From Deltaproteobacteria bacterium (GTDB taxonomy: Bacteria; Desulfobacterota; Deferrimicrobia; Deferrimicrobiales; Deferrimicrobiaceae), in assembly GCA_021802685.1 (NCBI GenBank), contig JAJZRM010000197.1, positions 1-5,884 on the forward strand: 5,884 bases of DNA, in the 5' to 3' direction. Below are positions 1 to 5,201 of the stretch, one piece after another. The notes under the pieces were generated by a model, which did no database searches, was not told where the DNA came from, and saw nothing but the letters and a program-made list of their open reading frames with translations. Position 1 is the first letter of the stretch. Every line of letters starts with the position of its first letter. The translations under genes and the position numbers were made by a program.

Positions 1-103
1 CATCCCGAGAGGGAAGAGGCCGGAAAGGACCGCGATGCCGATCGCGCCGCCGCCGCCGTGGTGGGGGCGGGAACCGCGGGCTTCTTCCTCCTCGATCCCT
101 CGT
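1..103. other. Unassigned edge region downstream of plsC
   Basis: No complete gene is visible here. On the plus strand, frame 1 is open from the window edge to a TGA at 136-138. It would end a convergent protein with a small hydrophobic stretch (residues about 16-31 of the visible part), overlapping the 3' end of plsC by 35 bases. Bases 1 and 3 of this frame are GC-rich and base 2 is poorer, which fits coding DNA. The mirror frame on the minus strand has similar bias but shows no ATG, GTG or TTG start nearby, so a gene following plsC in that frame is unlikely to begin here. A short run of GCC triplets sits at about 46-57. No hairpin terminator was seen. The convergent tail is only a possibility. 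Confidence 0.25.
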
Positions 104-808
104 TCAGGAAAGCAGGGCGTCCCGGACCTTGCGCATGAGCTCGGGGATGTCCGCGTCCGACTTCCCTTGCGTCGGGATGGGTTCGAACAGCTCGACGACC
201 ACGCGCCCCGGCCGTATGGCGAGCGACCCGGAGGGGAGGACCGCATGGCTCCCCGACACCCGCACGGGCACGATCGGCAGGCCCGCCTGCACCGCCAGGA
301 AGAATCCGCCTTTTTTGAGCGGCTGGAGCTTCCCGTCCTTGCTGCGGGTCCCCTCCGGGTAGATCAGGACCGACTGGTTCCCCGAGAGCCCCCGCGTCGC
401 CGCCTCCATGGCGCCGCGCGCCTGCGCGGCGTTGGCCCGGTCCACCATGATCTGCCCCAGCGACAGGAGAACCCACCCGAAGACCGGGATCTTCGACAGC
501 TCCTTCTTGAACACCCAGTACATCGGGTGCGGGATCGACACCGCCAGCGCGGGGGAGTCGACGTGGCTCACGTGGTTCGACATGAACACGTACGGCTTGT
601 TCCGGTCCGCCCGGGACAGGCCGCGCGTTTCCAGCGCCACGCCGATCAGGAGCAATGCGACCCGGGAGTAGATCTTCGAAACGCGGCAGAAGATCCTCCC
701 CTTCCGTTCGCGGCCGGGCACGAGGAGGCCGAGCAGGATCGCCGGCGTTCCCACCGTAAGCGTCAACAGTCCGAGGAGGAAGAGCTGGAGGGCGTTCCGG
801 ATCGTCAT
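104..808 (-). CDS. plsC: 1-acyl-sn-glycerol-3-phosphate acyltransferase (PlsC family)
   Basis: This membrane-associated enzyme transfers an acyl chain to the sn-2 position of lysophosphatidic acid, giving phosphatidic acid for phospholipid synthesis. The 234-residue protein has a hydrophobic N-terminal segment (about 8-30) and then the LPLAT/AGPAT motifs in order. The catalytic NHxSHxD box is at 78-84 (His79, Asp84). The KKEL-x-IP-x-FGW segment is at 101-112, and the GQIMVDR block at 118-124 carries the acceptor-binding Arg124. The PEGTRS box is at 151-156, and LPIVPV at 177-182. Length is normal for the family. The ATG at 808 is chosen because it overlaps the nth stop in an ATGA. The upstream part of the longer open frame, which reads through nth, is a shadow. 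There is no clear Shine-Dalgarno site, so translation probably depends on coupling to nth. It is the last gene of the minus-strand block. The acyl acceptor is inferred from the family; related LPLATs can use other substrates. Confidence 0.93.
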   Translation of the reverse strand: MTIRNALQLFLLGLLTLTVGTPAILLGLLVPGRERKGRIFCRVSKIYSRVALLLIGVALETRGLSRADRNKPYVFMSNHVSHVDSPALAVSIPHPMYWVFKKELSKIPVFGWVLLSLGQIMVDRANAAQARGAMEAATRGLSGNQSVLIYPEGTRSKDGKLQPLKKGGFFLAVQAGLPIVPVRVSGSHAVLPSGSLAIRPGRVVVELFEPIPTQGKSDADIPELMRKVRDALLS

Positions 809-1491
809 GCGGGACGACCGGACCCGGTTCGCTTCGCCCCTTCGGGGCACAGCGGCAGCAGCGGGCAGGAAGGGCACAACGGGTTGCGCGGCCTGCACAG
901 CTCCCGGCCCAGCCGGATGATGTTCAGGTGCAGGGGAACATGGACCCCCGCGGGGACGTGCGGCTCCAGGAGGAGGGCGGCCTTCGCCAAGGTGGCCGAC
1001 GGCGGCACCAGCGCGAGCCGTTTCGTCACGCGCAGGATGTGGGTGTCCACGGGGAACGCGGGGAACCCGAGGGAGAAGAGCAGGAGGATGTTCGCCGTCT
1101 TCACGCCGACCCCCCCGAACGAGGTGAGGTAGGCGCGGGCGTCGGCCAGCGGCATCCCCCGCAGGAAATCGAGGGTATAGCCGCCCCGCTCTTCCGAAAG
1201 GCGCGAGAGGGCGGAGAGGATCGCCGCCGCTTTCGTCTTCGCGAGCCCTCCCGTGCGGATCGCTTCCTCCACCTCGGCCGGTTTCGCGGCGGCGAGCCGC
1301 GGAATCGTCGGGAACCGCTTCCGCAAGGTTTCGAACGCCCGGTCGCGGTTGGCGTCGTTCGTGTTCTGGGACAAGATCGTCAGGACGAGGTTTTCCACTG
1401 GGGAGGTTTCGTGCCCGCAAAGTCCCGGCTTGCCGTACCGGCGGGTAAGCCGCCGTGCGACCTCCCGCAGCCGCGAGGAAACGTCCGTCAC
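805..1491 (-). CDS. nth: Endonuclease III, DNA glycosylase/AP lyase
   Basis: A base-excision repair enzyme that removes oxidised pyrimidines and cleaves the resulting abasic site by beta-elimination. The 228-residue protein has the HhH-GPD fold. A helical region with an LSQNTND box lies at 40-46, and the helix-hairpin-helix is at about 121-133 (GGVGVKTA). Catalytic Lys131 is in that motif, and catalytic Asp149 is in VDTHI. The C-terminal iron-sulphur loop is complete, with Cys199, Cys206, Cys209 and Cys215 in the standard C-x6-C-x2-C-x5-C spacing, so a 4Fe-4S cluster is expected. The GTG at 1491 is chosen because it overlaps the upstream stop (GTGA) and gives a normal family length. Only a G-rich run precedes it, which points to coupled translation. 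The LSQNT variant fits the branch often labelled endonuclease III domain protein, so fine substrate preference is open. MutY is excluded because its longer C-terminal domain is absent and the catalytic lysine is present. Confidence 0.94.
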   Translation of the reverse strand: MTDVSSRLREVARRLTRRYGKPGLCGHETSPVENLVLTILSQNTNDANRDRAFETLRKRFPTIPRLAAAKPAEVEEAIRTGGLAKTKAAAILSALSRLSEERGGYTLDFLRGMPLADARAYLTSFGGVGVKTANILLLFSLGFPAFPVDTHILRVTKRLALVPPSATLAKAALLLEPHVPAGVHVPLHLNIIRLGRELCRPRNPLCPSCPLLPLCPEGAKRTGSGRPA

Positions 1492-1808
1492 GCCGGCCCC
1501 CCCGGCTTCGCCGCTTCCGGTTTCCTCTTCAACCTTTCGTTCTCCGCCTTGAGGCTCTTCAATTCCGTCTCCAGCTCCCGGGTCTTTTGCCTCGCCGCCG
1601 CGGTTTCCGACCGCCGGCGGAAGAACCCCGGAAGGCCGGCGAGCCCGGCCCCCGCCACACCGGCGCCGAACGCGGCGACGATCACCACCAGCAAAGACGT
1701 GTCGCCGGAAAGGGTCAGGAACCGCACGGTGATGATTCCGGGGTTCTGCACGGCGAACGCCGCCACCAGGCCCAGGAGGACGATCAGCACGAACATGGAG
1801 AATTTCAC
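1488..1808 (-). CDS. Small LapA-domain (DUF1049) inner-membrane protein
   Basis: A 106-residue protein that looks like the LapA/DUF1049 family. The visible parts in order are a first membrane helix (about 4-20), a short QNPGIITVRFL segment typical of the family (21-31), a second membrane helix rich in Ala and Gly (about 39-62), a basic FFRRR stop-transfer patch (62-66), and a charged Glu/Lys/Leu heptad-like stretch (about 68-96) likely to form a cytoplasmic coiled coil. The tail is Pro/Gly/Ala rich. In E. coli, LapA and LapB belong to the lipopolysaccharide assembly and LpxC control system. No lapB-like TPR gene is next to this one, so the same role here is only inference. The GTG at 1808 is chosen over the ATG four codons later because a strong GAGGAGGG site lies 5 bases upstream. 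The 3' end overlaps nth by 4 bases. Confidence 0.85.
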   Translation of the reverse strand: MKFSMFVLIVLLGLVAAFAVQNPGIITVRFLTLSGDTSLLVVIVAAFGAGVAGAGLAGLPGFFRRRSETAAARQKTRELETELKSLKAENERLKRKPEAAKPGGPA

Positions 1809-1813
1809 GGGTT

Positions 1814-1821
1814 CCCTCCTC
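1814..1821 (-). promoter_or_regulatory. Ribosome-binding site of the LapA-domain gene
   Basis: On the minus strand this reads GAGGAGGG, followed by AACCC and then the GTG at 1808. It fills the 15-base gap after the CDF stop codon, and it decides the GTG start over the internal ATG at 1796. Confidence 0.8.
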
Positions 1822-1823
1822 GA

Positions 1824-2816
1824 TCAGGATCCGGTCCGTTTCACGTCCCGTTCCGGGCTGGGAAGCTGCCGGATCATCCCCCTCACCCGGGCGCACTCGT
1901 GCCTGCCCGGACATTCCACCTCGCACGGATCGATGTGGGTCACCACGTGGGCGTTCCCCAGCAGCTCCTGGATATCGTGCTCCAAATGGTCCGCCACACG
2001 GTGCGCTTCCTCCAGCGAATGCTCCCTGCAAACCACGACATGGAAGTCCACGTGTTTTTCGGCTCCCGAACGCCGTGTCCGCAGGTCGTGCCATTCCAGC
2101 ACCATCGGCCGGTGCTCGGCGATGATCCGCTCGATGGATTCCACCGTCTCCGGCGGCAGCCCCCGGTCCGCCAGGTCGTGCGCCGCGTCCCACAGGAGCT
2201 TGAGCGCGGCGGCGGCGATGTAGATCCCCACGGCGAGGCCCACCGCGGCGTCGATCCACCCCCAGCCGGTGAGGCGGATGAGGATGAGGGACGCGAAGAT
2301 CCCGCCGCTGGAGTAGACGTCCGTGCGGAAGTGGAGCGAGTCGGCCTCGAGCGCCGGGGAGCCGGACGCGACCCCCGCCTTCCGGATTTTTTCGGCAATG
2401 AACCAGGAAGCGACGGCGGAAAACGCCATCACGGCGAGGCCAAGGTCGACCATGCCGATCGTCGCCCCCTCGCGCAACCTCCGCACCCCTTCCAGGACGA
2501 TCCATCCCCCGATGACGCCGATGACCACCCCCTGGAACAGGGTCCCCAGCGTCTCCACTTTCCCGTGCCCGTAAGGGTGGTTCTCGTCCGCCGGGTCCAT
2601 CGCCTTCCGGACGGAAAGGAAGTTGACGCCGGACATGAGAATGTCGGCCAGGTTGTCCACCGCCGACGAGAGCACGCCGAGGGAACCGGAGACGGCCGAC
2701 AGGACGAACTTGGACGCGCACAGAATGACGGCGCTCAGCAGGGAAAAACGGGCGGTCCGGAGGCGAATCACCCGGTCATCCGCCGTCCCCGCGGGAGCGG
2801 TGGGGATTCGCGGCAA
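1824..2816 (-). CDS. Cation diffusion facilitator (CDF) metal/proton antiporter
   Basis: An inner-membrane exporter of divalent metals of the FieF/YiiP type. Residues are numbered from the TTG at 2816 (330 aa). Six membrane helices lie at roughly 24-42, 46-68, 91-109, 121-140, 168-182 and 184-205. The transport site is complete: Asp54 and Asp58 in helix 2 (DNLAD), and His162 and Asp166 in helix 5 (HFRTD). This DD/HD set is typical of zinc or iron carriers rather than the DD/DD manganese group. HPYGHGKVE follows helix 2 (80-88). The cytoplasmic domain (about 215-297) has His259, His272, His294 and Asp296, resembling the second metal site of YiiP. An odd tail carries Cys298, Cys302 and Cys308. 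The start is uncertain. TTG 2816 has AAAGGA 10 bases upstream; GTG 2771 would give 315 aa; ATG 2906 would give 360 aa but lacks a ribosome-binding site and adds codons unlike the rest of the gene. Family and fold are firm, the metal is inferred. Confidence 0.93.
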   Translation of the reverse strand: MPRIPTAPAGTADDRVIRLRTARFSLLSAVILCASKFVLSAVSGSLGVLSSAVDNLADILMSGVNFLSVRKAMDPADENHPYGHGKVETLGTLFQGVVIGVIGGWIVLEGVRRLREGATIGMVDLGLAVMAFSAVASWFIAEKIRKAGVASGSPALEADSLHFRTDVYSSGGIFASLILIRLTGWGWIDAAVGLAVGIYIAAAALKLLWDAAHDLADRGLPPETVESIERIIAEHRPMVLEWHDLRTRRSGAEKHVDFHVVVCREHSLEEAHRVADHLEHDIQELLGNAHVVTHIDPCEVECPGRHECARVRGMIRQLPSPERDVKRTGS

Positions 2817-2867
2817 GAGGGACGCGTCCTTTCTCCGGGAGGATCGCCCGGCAAGCGGATTCCGGCG

Positions 2868-2895
2868 ATTTGACACCGTTCTACCGCTGTTGCAA
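2868..2895 (-). promoter_or_regulatory. Possible promoter of the minus-strand CDF-LapA-nth-plsC block
   Basis: On the minus strand, TTGCAA (2895-2890) and TCAAAT (2873-2868) are separated by 16 bases, each matching 4 of 6 sigma-70 consensus positions. Transcription would begin near 2861, so the CDF start would be at 2816 or 2771 rather than 2906. Its -10 box shares bases with the -35 box of the opposite promoter. This is a moderate match found by eye and could be chance. Confidence 0.35.
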
Positions 2896-2899
2896 GAAT
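2870..2899 (+). promoter_or_regulatory. Sigma-70-type promoter facing ilvE-queE-queC
   Basis: A perfect TTGACA -35 box (2870-2875) is followed after 18 bases by AAGAAT (2894-2899), which matches TATAAT at 4 of 6 positions. The surrounding DNA is locally AT-richer than the genes. A start near 2906 would give a leader of about 24 bases holding the ilvE ribosome-binding site. The TTG inside the -35 box is in frame with ilvE but is better read as promoter than as a start codon. Confidence 0.6.
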
Positions 2900-2913
2900 A
2901 GCACATACCATCT

Positions 2914-2923
2914 GGAGGGAGGG
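2914..2923 (+). promoter_or_regulatory. Ribosome-binding site of ilvE
   Basis: The purine run GGAGGGAGGG ends 6 bases before the GTG at 2930 and fixes that codon as the start. The six bases TCTGGA (2911-2916) are complementary to TCCAGA (2934-2939), so a small hairpin could hold this site and the start codon in its loop. Confidence 0.75.
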
Positions 2924-2929
2924 TGGGAC

Positions 2930-3847
2930 GTGGTCCAGAAATCCAGGAAGATATGGTTCGACGGAAAACTGGTGAACTGGGAGGAGGCGCAGGTCCACGT
3001 CCTCGCGCATACGCTGCATTACGGCGTGGGAGTGTTCGAAGGGATCCGCTGCTACAAGACCGACGGCGGCGACTCCGTCGTCTTCCGCCTGAAGGAGCAC
3101 ATCGACCGGCTGTTCGACTCGGCCCACATCGTGATGATGGACATCCCGTTCACGCGGGAAGAGGTCTGCGCCGCCATCCACAAGACGCTGCAGGCGAACG
3201 ACCTGGAGGAGGGGTACATCCGGCCGATCGCGTTCCTGGGCGAGGGAGAGATGGGGCTGTTCGTCCGCACCAACCCGGTCCACGTTGCGATCGCCGTCTG
3301 GCCGTGGGGGGCATACCTCGGAGAGGACGGCGTGAAGAAGGGGATCCGCGCGAAGGTTTCCTCCTTCAGCCGCCACCACGTCAATTCGGCGATGTCCAAG
3401 GGGAAGGTGACCGGGTACTACGTCAACTCCGTGCTGGCGAAGTGGGAAGTGGTCAAGGCGGGGTACGACGAGGCGGTGCTCCTCGACACGGAGGGGTACG
3501 TCGCGGAAGGGTCCGGCGAGAACGTTTTCATCGTGCGGAACGGGATCCTGCAGACCACTCCGCTGACCTCGGTCCTGCCGGGGATCACGCGGGACGCCGT
3601 GATCACGATCTCGCAGCGGCTGGATATCCCGGTCAAGGAAACCCGGTTCACCCGCGACGAGATGTACATCGCCGACGAGATGTTCTTCACCGGCACCGCG
3701 GCGGAGATCACCCCCGTGCGGGAGGTGGACGACCGGAAGATCGGTTCCGGGAAGCCCGGGCCGATCACCCGGCAGATCCAGGCGTTCTTCTTCGATATCC
3801 TCCGGGGGAAGAACGCCCTGTTCCAACACTGGCTCAGCCGATGCTGA
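2930..3847 (+). CDS. ilvE: Branched-chain amino acid aminotransferase
   Basis: A cytoplasmic PLP enzyme (fold type IV) that exchanges amino groups between glutamate/2-oxoglutarate and leucine, isoleucine or valine, the last step of their synthesis. The 305-residue length is typical of IlvE. Visible features are WFDGKLVNWEEA at 9-20, the HYGVGVFEGIR block at 30-40, and Arg98 in the IRPI segment. The Schiff-base lysine is most likely Lys159 in KGKVTGYY. EGSGEN at 193-198 includes Glu193, expected to bind the pyridine nitrogen of PLP. LPGITRD is at 216-222, and FFTGTAAEITPV at 252-263 forms the phosphate-binding region. The position usually held by Asn in GNY is Tyr here (GYY). GTG 2930 is chosen from the purine-rich site just upstream. 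Its stop lies inside the first codons of queE (7-base overlap). D-amino-acid transaminase and ADC lyase are relatives, but length and motifs fit IlvE best. Confidence 0.95.
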   Translation: MVQKSRKIWFDGKLVNWEEAQVHVLAHTLHYGVGVFEGIRCYKTDGGDSVVFRLKEHIDRLFDSAHIVMMDIPFTREEVCAAIHKTLQANDLEEGYIRPIAFLGEGEMGLFVRTNPVHVAIAVWPWGAYLGEDGVKKGIRAKVSSFSRHHVNSAMSKGKVTGYYVNSVLAKWEVVKAGYDEAVLLDTEGYVAEGSGENVFIVRNGILQTTPLTSVLPGITRDAVITISQRLDIPVKETRFTRDEMYIADEMFFTGTAAEITPVREVDDRKIGSGKPGPITRQIQAFFFDILRGKNALFQHWLSRC

Positions 3848-4479
3848 CGGTGACGGAGATCTTCGCCAGCATCCAGGGGGAGACGTCGTATTCCGGCTTC
3901 CCGTTCGCCTTCGTGCGGCTCACCGGGTGCAACCTGCGTTGCCGCTACTGCGACACCACCTACGCGTACGACTCCGGGGAGGAGTTCCCCTTGGAGGAGG
4001 TCGTCGCCCGCGTGACCGCGTTCGGGCTGACCCGGGCATGCGTCACCGGCGGGGAACCGCTGCTCCAGATAGAGGCGCACGATCTCGTGAAGGCGCTGCT
4101 CGACCTGGGCCATGAGGTGCTCGTGGAAACGAACGGCACGGTCCCGCTCTCCCGCCTCGATCCGCGGGCGGTGAAGATCATGGACGTCAAATGTCCCGCC
4201 TCGGGGGAGCACGCGAAGATGCTCTGGGACAACTTCCGGCACCTTTCCGGCCGGGACGAGGTGAAATTCGTCATCGCCTCCGAGGAGGATTACCGGTACG
4301 CCCGGGAGATCGTGGAAAATTACCGCCGGGACGCGAAATGGGGAGTCCTTTTCTCGCCCGCTTTCGGGTTCCTCCCCCCCGAACAGCTCGCGGGCTGGAT
4401 GGTGGGGGACTGCCTGGACGCGCGGTTCCAGATCCAGATCCACAAGCTCGTGTGGGGGCCGGACCGCCGTGGCGCGTGA
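3841..4479 (+). CDS. queE: 7-carboxy-7-deazaguanine synthase (radical SAM)
   Basis: QueE rearranges 6-carboxy-5,6,7,8-tetrahydropterin to 7-carboxy-7-deazaguanine using S-adenosylmethionine, a 4Fe-4S cluster and Mg2+. This is the ring-contracting step of preQ0/queuosine synthesis. The 212-residue protein is compact, as usual for the family. The EIFASIQGE segment at 6-14 is the substrate-side motif. The cluster ligands are Cys30, Cys34 and Cys37 in GCNLRCRYCDTTYAY (C-x3-C-x2-C). TGGEP at 69-73 is the SAM amino-group motif. VETNGT at 95-100, DVKCPASG at 115-122 and the C-terminal QIHKLVW at 199-205 are also QueE signatures. The ATG at 3841 overlaps the end of ilvE, and no strong ribosome-binding site precedes it, so coupled translation is likely. 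The 3' end overlaps queC, whose product uses the QueE product. Confidence 0.96.
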   Translation: MLTVTEIFASIQGETSYSGFPFAFVRLTGCNLRCRYCDTTYAYDSGEEFPLEEVVARVTAFGLTRACVTGGEPLLQIEAHDLVKALLDLGHEVLVETNGTVPLSRLDPRAVKIMDVKCPASGEHAKMLWDNFRHLSGRDEVKFVIASEEDYRYAREIVENYRRDAKWGVLFSPAFGFLPPEQLAGWMVGDCLDARFQIQIHKLVWGPDRRGA

Positions 4480-5185
4480 CCTCGCGGGCGCCCCGGGGAA
4501 ACCGCTGGGGATCGCCCTGGTGAGCGGCGGGATGGACAGCCTCGTGATGGCGCAGTTCTGCCGGCGGGAGTCCGACCTGGCCGTCCTGCACGTCAACTAC
4601 GGGCAGCGGACGGAGGCGAAGGAACTCGCCTGCTTCCACGCCATCGCGGATTTCCTGGACGTCCCGGCCCCGCGGCGCCTCGTGGCGGACATCGGGTACC
4701 TGAAGAAGATCGGCGGAAGCGCGTTGACCGACGAAGGGATCGCCGTGCCGGTAGCCGATCTGTCCCGGGGCGAAATCCCCGCCACCTACGTTCCTTTCCG
4801 AAACGCGCACCTGGTGGCCATCGCCGTGTCGTGGGCCGAGGTGCTCGGCGCGAAGAACATCTATATCGGGGCCGTGGCCGCCGACTCCTCCGGTTACCCG
4901 GACTGCCGCCCGGAGTTCTACGAAGCCATGAACGAGGCGATCCGCCGGGGAACGAAGGATGGAAGCGGCATCGTGGTCAAGGCGCCCTTCATCCGGCTGA
5001 AGAAGAAGGACATCGTTTGCATGGGGAAGTCGATGGGCGTCCCTTTCGAGCGTTCCTGGTCCTGCTACCGGGAGGCGGAAAAGGCGTGCGGACGGTGCGA
5101 TTCCTGCGCCCTGCGGCTGCGCGCCTTCGCCGACGCGGGGGTGGACGACCCGCTGCCGTACGAAACGCGGCCCGACTACCCGTAG
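4469..5185 (+). CDS. queC: 7-cyano-7-deazaguanine (preQ0) synthase
   Basis: QueC converts 7-carboxy-7-deazaguanine to preQ0 with ATP and ammonia. PreQ0 feeds tRNA queuosine and, in some bacteria, deazapurine DNA modification. The 238-residue protein has an ATP pyrophosphatase (PP-loop) SGGMDS at 19-24, then HVNYGQR at 41-47. TYVPFRN is at 106-112, GAVAADSSGYPDCRPEF at 134-150, and APFIRLKKKDI at 172-182. A zinc site of Cys199, Cys207, Cys210 and Cys213 (C-x7-C-x2-C-x2-C) completes the family pattern, and all ligands are present. GTG 4469 lies within the last codons of queE (11-base overlap) behind a weak G-rich site. It leaves a 13-residue lead before the first beta strand, a few residues longer than common. 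No methionine or valine codon in between makes a better start. Identification is firm. Confidence 0.97.
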   Translation: MARDLAGAPGKPLGIALVSGGMDSLVMAQFCRRESDLAVLHVNYGQRTEAKELACFHAIADFLDVPAPRRLVADIGYLKKIGGSALTDEGIAVPVADLSRGEIPATYVPFRNAHLVAIAVSWAEVLGAKNIYIGAVAADSSGYPDCRPEFYEAMNEAIRRGTKDGSGIVVKAPFIRLKKKDIVCMGKSMGVPFERSWSCYREAEKACGRCDSCALRLRAFADAGVDDPLPYETRPDYP

Positions 5186-5201
5186 GCGCGGACAAGGAAA
5201 C

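Noticed and set aside
35..1132. Long plus-strand open frame opposite plsC and nth
   Set aside because: It is the mirror of two genes with complete catalytic motifs. The translation is rich in Arg, Pro, Gly and His with no recognisable domain, as expected for antisense frames in GC-rich DNA.
809..1420. Longer N-terminus for PlsC
   Set aside because: The extension reads through nth in another frame and lacks homology features; the ATG at 808 with the ATGA overlap gives normal family length.
1455..2873. 472-codon plus-strand open frame opposite the CDF, LapA and nth genes
   Set aside because: It spans three genes on the other strand, has low-complexity charged composition and no motif; the length is explained by GC-rich codon bias.
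2870..2929. TTG at 2870 as an ilvE start, adding 20 residues
   Set aside because: The TTG is part of a perfect -35 box, the added residues do not look like an IlvE N-terminus, and the GTG at 2930 has a proper ribosome-binding site.
2768..3829. Minus-strand open frame opposite ilvE
   Set aside because: It is the antisense of a firmly identified IlvE and crosses the promoter region; no domain is visible.
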